This document shows, piece by piece, positions 24,601-36,442 of a stretch of 64,000 nucleotides of DNA; the stretch's first letter is position 1; every line of letters starts with the position of its first letter. The DNA is from Panagrolaimus kolymaensis. Taxonomy: Eukaryota > Nematoda > Chromadorea > Rhabditida > Panagrolaimidae. The notes beneath the pieces are model-generated. The model was not told where the DNA came from. It was given only the letters and a program-made list of their open reading frames with translations, and did no database searches. Made by a program: the position numbers and the translations under genes. Where the stretch lies: assembly GCA_028622995.1 (NCBI GenBank), contig JAJQJQ010000006.1, positions 2,542,001-2,606,000 of the forward strand. Reading direction: 5' to 3'.

Positions 24601-27600
24601 AAAAATTTTCCAATCTACCGAAATCTACCGCGCCACCAAAATTTAAAAAAAGACGTTCTCGGAGTTTTTTAAGCGAAAGTTATGAATTAGCAGGTTCTAA
24701 AATGCATAAAAACGATGTTTTCTCTATTTCCGAAAATTTTTGAATTTTTTTAACAGGGGAGAGTTTATGATAGGAAAGTAATAGCTTGGTCCACCCTGTT
24801 GAAAAATTGAAATTTTTTTAAAAGTTTGCAAAACCTATTTTTGTGCCCAAAAATAGCCTTATATCCTTAATTTTGTATTCCTTGATTCAAAATCCCTTTC
24901 TTTTCGAATTTTGGACTTGCGGTAGATTTCAGTAGATCTACCGGTAGATCCACCGGTAGATCTACCGGTAGATCTACCGATTTTTCAATCTACCGGTAGA
25001 TCGGTCCACCCTAGTTGTTACGTTTCTTTCTATCACCGCCACAAAAAATAAAATAGAAAAAATGAAAAAATCCGTATAACTATGTAAATAAAAAAAAGAA
25101 GAAAAAACGGCTTTGAAACTAGAAGTCTCGAGAATTTCCCCATATATTTTTTTTTCTTTCTCGTAAGTGTTCATAACATAACATACCTGAGAGGGTAGGA
25201 AAGGAAAATAAGTGCGCGCGCAGAAAAAACATACATATATTCGCAGGGATGCTGCTTATTGAGGAGACATAGAAGAGTAAAATAAATAAAAAATAAAATA
25301 GACACATCTTTTTTTTGGTGACAATAAAAATAAAAGTGAAAAGCAATCTTTGCAGCAGCAACAAATAAAAAAATTAAATAAAAAAGCATTGAGAGAAAAA
25401 AATGTGGTGGAATAGAGATAGAAACAATGAATAAACACAAACCATATGGAACACAATTTATATTTTTGAGAGACAAAAAAAACGTTGATGGGAATTCTAA
25501 AAGTCAAGAAACAAAAAATGAGGGAAGTCCTTTAATAAAAATGGAAAGTTTTGGTGCTTTTTGAAAATGTTAAAAACTGACTTTGAATGCAGATAAAAAA
25601 AAAGATTGGCAAATTTTAAAAACTGTTCTAAAAAAGTAAAAGAAAACTAATCGAATTTTTTTTATCAAAATTAAAAAATGAATTTGACTTTGCATCCTTT
25701 TTATTTATTTAAAATCGGTGGAAAAAAAACTGTATATATTTGGAACATTTTTATATAAAAAAAAAATAAAATAAAACTGACCATTAAAAATTTAAATATT
25801 TCCGGTAATTTACAATAAATAAATTCAGCCTAAAATCCATTCAAGCAAAAAGCATTTAGTACTATTTTAAAAAAATAAAAATAAACCATAAAATATTATA
25901 TATATTATATTTTTTCTTTGCTTGAAAATACCTTGACAAAAAAAAGAAAGAAATAAAGCTCTTTTCTTTCTAAAAATGGACAAAAACTAACCATAAAAAC
26001 AGCATGCAAAAAAAGGTAGCGTAAAAGAACGAAAGAAAAAAAAGTTAAAGAGAGGGAGGACTAAAAATGAAAGATTGCTGTTGCTGCTCTCTGGACAACA
26101 ACGGACAACGACGAGAAAGACATTAAAAAAAAGTGCTAAAAAATATTGGGAACGCTCTAGCTTTCCTTTAAAAAAATTCTCCTCCTTCGCTATGCTTCGT
26201 TAAAATCTGGACATTCTCATCAACCAATAAATGAATGAATGAAATGAAGGAAGAAAAGAGGAAAACATACTTGAGAAGCTTTTTTGATCAAAAAAAGGTG
26301 CAAAGTTTCTTTGCGGATGTTGGGATTTTTTTTTATAACTGCCCAAAAAGAAAAACCACATTTGGAATGGAACAAAAAATGAAACTAAAAAATTTGAATC
26401 AAAAAAAATTGTAATTAGTGAAAGATTTTTTAGAGGAAAAAACTACTGTAAAAAATATGAAAGAAAAAAATAACCTTCAGAAAAAAAAATGATTCATCCA
26501 GGGTTATTATTTAACTGAATTCTATGGCAATTAATTTTTCATCGAACTTTAAAAATTAGAGATAAATTAAAATAAATAAAAACAGAAAACTTTCTTGAGA
26601 AAAAAAAGGAACTACTTTACTTACCTTTTTAGAAAGCTAAATGAAAATTCAATTCGTCTTATTTTCAAAAATAAAATTTACGAAACATTTTTAAGAAATA
26701 AAAAAAATTTCAAAATTTACCTTTTTCTTTTTTTCGAAACAAATAAATGAATGAATATTAAGAAGAAAAAAAGATTAGCTACGTAAAAGAAACCCTTCAG
26801 ATTTTTAAAATGAAATTTACTTTTAAAAAATATTATTAGCTTGCCAAGAATTTACTTCCTTAAAATTCTAAATAATTATTATTAAGAGATTAAAATAAGA
26901 AAAAACTGAGGCAACGCATATAGGTATGACTATGAAAAATAAAATTTATTTGAGACTAATATTTGAAGCCAAAGGAAAAAATCTAAAATACTATAATAAA
27001 CTTTTAGCGCTTAACTCAATCAAACAAAAAACTTTATACAAACACATACGTAAAAAAGTGAAATAAATGACAAAATTTTGTATTTTGTGTTTTTTTATTT
27101 AATTTTACAAACAATCAAAAAAAAGAAAAGAAACAAAGATTTTTCATAGTTTCATGCTTCTTTTCTTTAAAAAAATAAATAATTCCAATGTAAAAAAAAT
27201 CACGGAACAATGTAATTCACACAAATACAAAGAAAAGAAAAAATGAAGTACTCCAAAGTGTGTAAATAATAAAAATTGCGCAAGAAAAAAAGCCAATGTT
27301 AGTCTTTTGACTTTTTTAGCTCTCTTTTTTGAAACACAAAAGAAAAAAATAGCTTTTGGTCGATCGAAGATATCCTTCCTTTTTTTAAATTTGTAAAAAA
27401 ATTTAATGGACTTTTTTTTAAAAATAAAAATGCCAGTGACAATTGAAATCGATAAAACGATAAAATAATTCATCAATGAATCGATAAAAAAACAATTAGT
27501 GTTTTCCACACACACAGAAAAATTTTCAAAAATCCTTCGAAATAAATAAATATGCATTGAAATCTTCAAAAACAATTTTTTTTTCGTTTGGGTTCAATAA

Positions 27601-27958
27601 ATATATATGCATTATTTCTTTGAAACTGTTATCTTCAATTACAATAAAAGTTGACAACCATCTTTAAAAAAATTATAATAATAGTAATATTAATAAAAGT
27701 GAAAAGTTCATCACTTTTGCCGATCTCTGCAATGCAATGAAAATGTTGGATGAGGAGGACTCTAGCTCGAGAGATTATGGAAATAAAAACTTTCTTTTGC
27801 CAATAAAATTTTATTATTGCCGCCGATTGATTACTTCTTCATTTTTTTACTTTCGAACATTTTTTTGGAACAAACTTCTTTTTAAAACTAAATACCTTTA
27901 TTTTACTTGTAATAATATTTTTTTAATGAAAAAGCAAAAAAGAAATTCAAAGAAAAGT
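18619..27958. other. 9.3-kb gene-free region with motif array
   Basis: No exon could be supported on either strand. The open frames are A/T-driven and low complexity. AAACTG units are dense at 18.6-19.3, 20.7-22.6 and 22.9-24.1 kb and sparse at 25-27 kb. Purine- or pyrimidine-rich microsatellite-like runs occur (for example GAAA repeats near 22150). A hAT-type MITE sits at 24538-25013. The interval separates divergent promoters only on its left; on the right lies the 3' end of the SIX gene. Confidence 0.6.
24538..25013. mobile_element. hAT-type MITE, 476 bp
   Basis: Terminal inverted repeats begin TAGGGTGGACCG and lie between 8-bp direct repeats GTTGTTAC (24530-24537 and 25014-25021). Both ends contain iterated palindromic GGTAGATCTACC units (about 10-12 bp), far less A/T-rich than the neighbours. 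The centre has no coding capacity. The end sequence resembles that of the 160-bp MITE at 5431, suggesting related families. Confidence 0.9.
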
Positions 27959-29489
27959 TTAATATAATACAAAAGGTCGTGGAGAAAAGGATGAATCCGA
28001 GCCAGGTTTATCTCGTTGTCTGCGATTTTTAAACCAATTTGAAATCTAAAAAAAGTTAGCTATGTTTGAAAACCACTGGTTTTTGGATGGAAATGAAACA
28101 ACATACTTGCATTATTTCAAGACCAGTTATTTCTGCAATTTTCTTTTTTTCACTTGGATTTGGATATTTATTTTGATTGTAATAATGTTTTAAAACCTGA
28201 AAGATTCAAAAGCAAGTTAAATCATATTTTATGGAATGGAATTCAAAGCTAGAGCCAGATTCGCATTTTCGCTTATTTTTAGACAAAATTTTGTAATGAA
28301 AAATATCAACACTTTGAAGCTCAAAAGTAAAAGAGTTGGACATTGTTGTTATTAAAAAATTGAAAGGGTAAGCTAAATTCTGGATATTAAAATAAGCTTT
28401 TGCAATAGCCTATAGCCCTTAATCGTTTTTTTTGATTGCAACTAGTTAGTATGATTTTTTTTGCTTACAAAAGTTGAGTAAAATGAAGAATAATAATTTT
28501 CTATTTAAAGCTAACAAATTCTACGAAAGAAAAAAAGTTAAACTAATCAATAAATTCTTACCTGTCGATCACAATCTCTAAAACTATAAATTACTTCATG
28601 CCCATCCCAAATGGTTGATGGAGGTGGATGCTTTTTTCTTAAACGATATTTTTCCACAGGGCCAAGAGGTTTCTTCTTTTTTCTTTGATCTTCAGCATAT
28701 TTGGCTTCATACCATAAATTTTTTAAATCCGAATAATATTTTTCATCAAATTTTCCTTCACTAATATATTCACAAACTTCATGATATTTTCCAAGAGAAA
28801 ATAAAGCGTATAAATAAGCCACGGATACGCTTGAATGAGATAAATGATAATGACACATTCGAGAATCGGAACCAAAAAATGATATTAAGCGTTTACCATC
28901 TCGAGATTGATAAAGGGTTTCACATATGCAAATTATCTATAAAAAAATGATCGAAGGATAGAGTTAAAATTTAAAAGTGTGAAACAGCAACTACTGTAGT
29001 TTTAAACCAAAAAATTTTTGTGACAAAAACTTTTCTTTTCTTTTTTTTCATATTTTCTTGGACAAATTTGCTTACAAAAAATTGCTATAAACTTTTAGAT
29101 ATTTACTATCTTTATTTTAATGCCGCTTCGATAAAAATAAGCAAGCTTCTTAAAATGGAAAACAAAGTTTTCAACAAGGCTTATGTTTTTTACCCGAACT
29201 AATTTTTGAAAGTTGCAATTTTCATGAATGAAAAAAGTTGAAATAAAGAAAAATTTTGCTTGAAAAAAGTATTTCTTTTTATAATATTACTAAACTTTAG
29301 TGCCGAAATAAAAATAAGTGCAGATAAAATTTTTTGAAAGTTTTTTAAAAATTTAAAGAAATTTCGCATTTTCAAATCAAGAAACACTGTTTATAGGAGA
29401 CATTTTTTTTCTTCTTCACTAACCTGATCGGATGTAAAAAGTTCAGCAAAGTTTGGTCCCATCCCTGTTTTATCCATTTCGGGAAACAT
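27959..29489 (-). CDS. SIX-family homeobox transcription factor
   Basis: Four exons on the - strand (29424-29489, 28562-28936, 28107-28196, 27959-28045), all phase 0, give 205 aa. Residues ~17-120 are a SIX domain (FTSDQIICICETLYQ at its start, LWYEAKYAEDQ, then PLGPVEKYRLRKKHPPPSTIWDG). A homeodomain follows, with recognition helix ISNWFKNRRQRDK (178-190). The helix-1/2 segment LKHYYNQNKYPNPSEKKKIAEITGL resembles SIX4/5 (C. elegans UNC-39) or SIX1/2 (CEH-33/34); subclass is not settled. It acts as a nuclear DNA-binding regulator of mesoderm, muscle or head fates in related animals. The gene is very compact, and unlike its neighbours its introns contain no AAACTG units. Confidence 0.92.
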
Positions 29490-29880
29490 TAAAAATAAAT
29501 ATAAAAATAATAATAATAATCCTTCCCCTTAAAGAATAATTTCACACTTGTTTTTCTTTTTATTTTGAAAATAAATAAAAGAAAAAACGAAGCGCAACAA
29601 TTTTTTTCTTTTACTTTTTTTAATGTTTTTTAAAACCGGAGGTGGAAGAACACTTTCCGGATTTGGCACAAATCCGCTAATCACCGTCGTCGCTTTCTCT
29701 GCCGCCGCCACCGATGTTGCTTCCTTTTTTTGCCATTCCTCGAAGACAACGAGGACGCCAGCCACGCCTTTTCTGTTTTTTTTTTATACTGTAACTATTT
29801 TTTTGGATTTATGCAAATGAGAGAACTGCCGCGGCGGCACAAATGAGGATCAAATTGCTTTGGAAAATATAAAAAAAGAA
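29490..29880 (-). promoter_or_regulatory. Probable SIX gene promoter/5' leader with POU octamer
   Basis: About 29630-29870 is markedly less A/T-rich than its surroundings and free of the array motif, lying directly upstream of the SIX start codon. It contains a perfect POU octamer ATGCAAAT (29811-29818) and a GCCGCGGCGGC stretch. An open frame on the - strand here (29529-29765) turns into Lys-rich low complexity and is not supported as coding. Confidence 0.4.
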
Positions 29881-32348
29881 GAGCGCAGAAAGTATGCAAA
29901 AGTAAAGGCAAGCATCAATTAATATGACTTCCTGAAAACCAAAAAAAATAAAAACAATTGTTTTTTTTGTTCTTGCGAGATTTTGATGATCATAAGGAGT
30001 TCTTTTTTGTTGTTGTTATAATTGGCTTCCAGAAAATTACCATAAAAAAAGGAAAAGATCGAAAAACTTTGAATCAGATTTCAATTCCTTTCTTTCTTTT
30101 TTTTGGCTGCAATCATTAATTACATATAACGAAGAAAAAAACAACAATATTGTAGGGAAAAAAAGGAAAGAAACTATAGTAGTTAGAGGCCAAATATTCT
30201 AAGCTCAAACAAAAAACTTTTATTTTTCAATAATTAGCGACGATGGATTTAATTAAACTGGACCAACTTCTTTTACTTAATCATTAACCTTTGATAATAG
30301 AATTCAAATAAAAAAACTTTTCATGTTTTTATTTTTAAACAGTTTTTTGATTGAAAATATTGAATTTATATTTAAAAAACTGGATATAATTTTTTTTAGA
30401 TGGTTTCTTGGATTAATTTGATTCATTGTTTTAATGCTTGACAAATAATAACTTTGCCAAACTAAAATTTGTCTCCAAAAATATTGAAATGAATATTTAG
30501 AAAATATATAGAATTTTTAATATTTATTTAAAATAAACTGTGAGGATTTTTTTATTGTAGTTACACACAAAACTGTATTTTTCTAACAATTTGTTTTACC
30601 AATAATTTAATGTTATTAAATATTGCGTAATCCCATTAATGATGATTTGGGGAAAAAGAAAAAAACAGTTTTAACACATATTTTTTTCTTGTTCTTTGTC
30701 TTTAAAAGTCACAATTATAAACTTTTTTTTGCACTTCATTGTTTTGGGTTTTCTTTCCGTTTTTTTTCTTCTTCTCTTCTGTGTGCATTCCATATTGACC
30801 ATTTTGTCCGGTCATATTGAAGTAATGGCATAATAAGCCATTGTTTTTTGCATAATAATAATAAACTTGACACTTTAACTGTTGTTCATCATTATCTAAT
30901 ATTATCGCAACAAGAGGTCATAGAGGAAAAGGTGGCTTTTTTACAAATTTTTATGGCATCTATAAATTAAAAATTTAAATAATCTTTTTTTTTTTAATTT
31001 TTAAAACTGTCTTGATAAAATCCTAATTATTTATTATATATTTTTTTTTTTATGCTTGACCGAATCTGTTTTGGTACTTGGCTTTCTTTTTTCAAGTGGC
31101 ATCAAAATAAAAAAAAAAGAGGGATGAGAAGAGCAAAAAAAGAAAGAAAGAAAAGTCAAAACGATTAGCAACAAAAAAAATGAGCAGCGCAAAAAGAAAA
31201 GCAAAACATAACAGATGAGGAGGGAGAATAAAACCAAAGAGATCAGCAAAAAAAAAAAATGGAATGGGATTTATAACAGGTGGTGGTGTGTTTATGGAAT
31301 CTATCATCGAATGAGGTCATCATGAATATAATTTTTTATTTATTTTGTATTTGGAAAACTGCACTTTTTAATATTTGTTTTTTACCTTTTTTTATCTAAC
31401 TTCTTTTTTTTTTGAAGCAAGAGTTAATTAAAACTGCTTAATACTTTTTATGACCAAATAACCATAATTTTGTTTTAAGTATAACTGTGGACTTTGCTTA
31501 ATTCGTTAACATTAAAATAAGAAAAAATAAAACTGTAATAACCAATGCTATAATTTTTAAATATATTCAAACTGTGATCGATTACATCGCGATGTATTTC
31601 AGTAAGAAAATAAGTAAAACTGTTTCAAAATATATTAGTTTGTCGACTTTGCAAGCCTGATTCGATAAATAAACTGAGGATTATTGGTAATAAACATAAC
31701 TTTTTAGCAGCCAAAAAAAGGTTTATGAAATAATTAATAATTTTTTTAAAAGTTTTTGTGAATTTAGATTTTTTCTGCAATTTTTAAACTGGGTTTTCGA
31801 CCTCAGGATTAAATGGCCTTAATAATGCCATTTATCCACTTTCAAAGAAAGAAAAAAGTAAACGAACGAATGATTTATGTAAACAAATCTATTTTATTTC
31901 CTTCTCTCTTTTTTTCCTGCAAAGGTGTGGCACACCTTCTTTTAGTGTTTTGAGATTTGACACGCATGCCGCAATTGGAATTGGAATTCCACATACCGAC
32001 AAAGCAATCAACGATGGTAGTCGCCGGCAATACAACACTTCCAACTGTGAATTTTAGCAGCACACTTTTTTTCTTTTTACTTTTGAGTTTATAAAACTTG
32101 CGTCACAAATCCCCGGATTAAGGATAATTATTTATTTATTTAAGTTTCTTTTTCGGTAATTTTTTTATACAAAGAATTTTTTACAAGAAAAAAAGCAAAC
32201 GATTAAAAAAAACAAATTTAAAAAATGGCAAAATAAAAACTGAATTAAAAAATTGAAGAGATTCAAATATTTTTTAGTTTTTGTATTTGGAATGATAAAG
32301 CTTGGAAAGTTTGGTTGGGAAACATTTTTTTTAGAATTCTTAAAAAAA
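29881..32348. other. Intergenic region between SIX and MAM genes
   Basis: No supported gene. The motif array resumes at about 30.25 kb. A less A/T-rich island at about 31875-32063 carries a 62-codon - strand frame with four cysteines (CFVGMWNSNSNCGMRV) that could be an unrecognised exon or an RNA. It lacks convincing splice signals, and the call is open. Confidence 0.5.
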
Positions 32349-35300
32349 TTATAGTTTTCTTCCATACATTTTATTATTTTCTGCCGTTGCTTGCATATTA
32401 TTACATCCTCGACCTTTGTTTAAAATAATATTATCAATTGCAAGCCATTTAAAGCGTTTCCATTGAGTTGCAACAAAATAAATTTTTTTAGTATTTTTTG
32501 AAAGTAAAATTGATTCCCCTTCTTTCCAATATATTTTTGTATTCATTTTTGGAGCTTCATATGGGCAATTTGTTAATGAATTAATGCAAACTTGAAGGGT
32601 GATTGCTGCGGAACGACGATACAAATCAAATGAAAGGAGAGTATCAGAATCGAGAGAAAATTCAGGCGATTCAAGAACATAAACAGTTCGACCTTTAACC
32701 TTTGCGGAAAATTCATCCATTCCAACAAATGCAAATCCACCATGATCTTTGGATTTTATTCCTGTTAAAGGATTACCTATTTGTGAGCGAGAAATTTGCC
32801 ATTTTCCATAACTAAAAAAGCAATAAATTGAAATAACTTTTTTTTTTAATTTTTGGTGAGCCTACCGTAATCCCCGAGCGCTAACATTGGATTGAGAATA
32901 TTGACAAAAATTTTGATCAAAACTGCATTTTAGAGAATCGCAAGCATCACCTCTTCTATGATTTGAAACCTGTTGTTGTTGCTTTTGATGTTGCTTTGAA
33001 ACAATTTTCATTTGTCTTATTGGTGTTCTTGATGTTGGGGGTTGAGTATATTTATTTTGAACAAATAAAACTCCTGGACTTATTTCTTGTTGTTGTGGAT
33101 GATTATTTGCTGATTCATTTTTAACTGAGTACCCATAGGGGGAATATTGCAGGGGATTTTGTTTTGGCTCTGGATTTTGTGGTAGTTGTTGATATTGATT
33201 TATTCTTAAATTATTAAAAACTGGAGTGGGATATGTAGGGTGTTGAAGAAGTGGCGGTGGTGTTACATAACTTCCATAAATTGATGATGGTTGTTCGGTT
33301 GCAATAAACTGGGGAGGTTGAGGTTGAAAAAGTGCACCAACATTATTCAGTGGTTGAAAGCTTTGATGAGGAAGGGGAAGATAATTTTGTTGCAATTGTG
33401 AACCAAATGCTTGATTTCTTGACACTGGTGGTGACTAAAAATTTTTTTAATGGTTAAAACTGAATTACAAGTAAAAATACAGAAACTTACACTTTGAGTG
33501 GTAGTGGTTGTTGAAACTGTTTGGGTCACTGCAAACTGAGGATTATCACAAATTTCTCCATCATATTCAAGATTATCAATAATAAAAACTGATGCGCGCG
33601 AAAAATTTGTGACAATAATTTCAAGAGCGAATTGGGTGGATTCGGGATGAATAACATCAACTTCAATTTTAGATGAATTTGTATCATAAACAATATCCTA
33701 AAAATAAAAAAATAAATATATAACTGAGTTCTTCAATTTGGTCGCATTTTTAGAAAACTGTAGAAATTATTTTTACAACAAATAGGTTTTGTAAAATTTT
33801 AAAATATAAGTTAAACTGGATTCAATTTTGAACGAAGGGGATAGGTTTCATTTAGAAATTAAGCGTTGATTATTTCATGTTTCTTATGTCTCTATCAAAT
33901 TTGTGATTTATTTAACTGTGACGTTTCTTTTGTCCTTTTTAGACATAAAATTATTTATTTTCAAAATAAAAAAAGCCTTTGCAAATTTTTATTTATATTT
34001 TTTCGATGATTTTAAAAATAAAAAAAAAACTGTGTCATCATGGTTAATGGAGGGAAATTAAACCAAAATAAACTGAGTTGAACATTGAGATCTTTTTTTT
34101 CTAGAGCTTATAAGTTATATTCAGAATGTATTTTTGGAAAACAAAACTGTAGTAGAGAAAAAAATTGGGGTTTATTATAAAGGAATTATCTTATTTTTGA
34201 TTTAAAAACTGAATCGAGGACAGCAAAAGCTTGGACTTATTTATTAGAAAGTTATTTTGGCTTAAAAAACTGGGTAACTGGTTTAAGTACGAAAAATAAA
34301 ATTTCAATTTTTTTACTTTGTTTGTTTATTTGTTTAGAAACTGAAATCCACGAGATATCAAATCAAAGTAAACATACCTTTGTACAACTTCGCTCATTTT
34401 CATTGCTTGTGCAAACTTTCATCACAACATTTTCATCACTTGACCAATAATCAAATTTTAATTTTCCATCACCCTTTTGACATAGGATATCCGTTTTTAA
34501 CATAGCGGAGGAATACATTTTTCGTTTAATATCTAAATAAACAAATGTACGCTCTGGTAAATTTCCAACTGATGATCGTTTCATCAAATTTGCAAAAGTT
34601 TCATCAAATATTTTATTTGTTTTAGGATTTATTCGAAATTGCCCGGATTTAAACTGTAATGCTTCGTCAGGAGATGAATAAAAACTGAAAAGTAAATAAA
34701 TAATATTGGGATATATATATATTTTTAAAGAAAAACTGTTTTATAAATTTTATTAAAGATTTAAAAATTAGGAAAGGAGAAAAAACTGCGATTACAAATC
34801 TAATTATGAAATTTTTTTAAAACTGTATTTAAATAAATAACAAAGTAATTCTTTTACTGAAGTAAGCAAAACTGTTGCGAAAAGTAGAATTTAGTAAGCA
34901 AGGATTTTTTTAAAAAGTATTTGAAAACTGCATCCAAAAAAACAAGTGAAATATTGGCATTTTTCTTTTAAAAAAAGTTTTTTTCCGGATTTCTAGAAAG
35001 AAAAAAAAACGGTTGCGCTTATTAAGCTGGACATGCAAAAGTTTTATTTTATTTTTGCCAATGCCACTCTTTCATAAAAAGGTATAAATGTCTTGCCATT
35101 TGATAGCAGCATTAATAATTTTGAAAAACTGAGAGGTAACAAAGCTTATTGTTTATAAATTATAAAAAAAAAATAGAAGTGAAGTTTAACAAATAAAAAA
35201 TTTGTTTTTTATATTTATAAACTGTTATCATCTTATTGTATTTGGTATAAAAAAGGCTTACCGACAAACAAATTCCGGTTCAAAATCACATTTATCTGAT

Positions 35301-36442
35301 CCATATTGAGCATGTTCAGCTGATACAGAATATGGAACTCCATCCGTGCAATCAAGAAAATCGTTTAAATTTTTTACACCATCTCGAGAACATTTATTTA
35401 AAAATTCTTGTAACATTTCAGAAGAATTTTCTTCAATAAATCCGCCACTTTTTGGTCGACTATCACCCAAAAATGGATTGGCTGGCGGATCGGGAGGTGG
35501 AGGTTGGGAATTAATCAAAGATGGGGATTCTGTAGAAATTGGAACTATTAAATTTCTTTCAAATGCGGCAATTTCGTCTTCAGGAGAATTATCTTGCAAA
35601 AAGCTTGGAACCAAAGTTGGTGGAGGCAAAGGCGCGGATAAAATTTGATTCGAAGTTTCTTGTTGCTGCTGCTGGGGAATGAAAGCAGCTCCGTTTGCCG
35701 CAGCTGAAGAAGCATCAAATGGTGGCTGATAATTAATTTGTTGCGGCAGCTGTTGTTGTTGATAAGGTTGTTGTTGCTGTTGTTGATTGGCGGAATATGA
35801 ATATTGGTTGTATGCATTATTATAAAGTCCCATAGGTGGAGGCTGGCATGATTGGATAAAAACTGAAACGAAAAAAATTCAAATTTAAAATTTTTTTAAA
35901 TTGTGACTTCTATTTTTTTCTACTGGAACTTTTCCAAGAATTTAAATATTTTTTAACTGAGATCAGTTATAATTATTTGCAAGCATTCAGTAAATTACGA
36001 ATTTAAAAAGATTGAAAGAAATTTTAACTGATTTTTTAGAGCCATAATAACTTCGAAGAAAAAACTGAGTTCATTATTCCTCGATAAAATGGTGTATAAT
36101 TTTAAAAAAAAACTGTGAAGCATTTTAGTTTTATCATTGCAGAAAAATCTATTAGTTTAATCAGCATTGGACTTTTGGGTTAACTGAATTTGAGCTCAAC
36201 CGCTATAAAGCAAAAACTTGAAGCAATTAAAAAAAACTGATTTGAAAAAACTGATTTGAAAAAAAACTGAATTATAGTTTAAAAATAATAGTAAATAACT
36301 ATCGAGATAACTGTGTCATAGTAAAAATTCTTTAAAACTGCGGCAAAAAATTTTTCAAGTTAAAGCTAGGCTTACCTCCATTAAGACCAATAAAGCCAAT
36401 AATTAACAACAGCCTTAAAAAATCAAACAACATGATTATCAT
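32349..36442 (-). CDS. Secreted protein with two MAM domains and Q/P-rich linkers
   Basis: Six exons on the - strand (36376-36442, 35262-35862, 34378-34684, 33491-33697, 32866-33434, 32349-32811) give about 737 aa with consistent phases. Residues 1-22 are a hydrophobic signal peptide (LLLIIGFIGL). A Gln/Pro-rich region precedes MAM1 (~214-375; CDFEPEFVC to IDNLEYDGEIC). A second Q/P-rich linker leads to MAM2 (~564-720; CSFDQNFCQY to AIDNIILNKGRGC). MAM domains mediate extracellular adhesion in receptors and matrix proteins. No transmembrane segment or GPI signal is visible, so secretion is inferred. Acceptors of exons 2 and 3 are CAG|TTTTTAT, i.e. the array motif on the sense strand. Exons 3, 4 and 5 also contain motif copies. 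Start 36442 versus an in-frame ATG at 36433 is unresolved. Confidence 0.85.

Noticed and set aside
27144..27575. 143-codon open frame on the - strand just downstream of the SIX gene
   Set aside because: Length comes from T-rich sequence giving Phe/Leu/Lys runs. It looks hydrophobic but lacks organised membrane segments and lies in A/T-biased DNA.
27737..27790. Less A/T-rich + strand stretch reading MLDEEDSSSRDYG
   Set aside because: Only about 17 convincing codons, then low complexity, with no splice signals that link it to anything; it could be 3' flank of the SIX gene.
29529..29765. - strand 78-codon frame upstream of the SIX gene (MAGVLVVFEEWQKK)
   Set aside because: It degenerates into Lys/Phe low complexity and lies where a promoter or leader is expected. 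No splice phase joins it to the SIX start exon.
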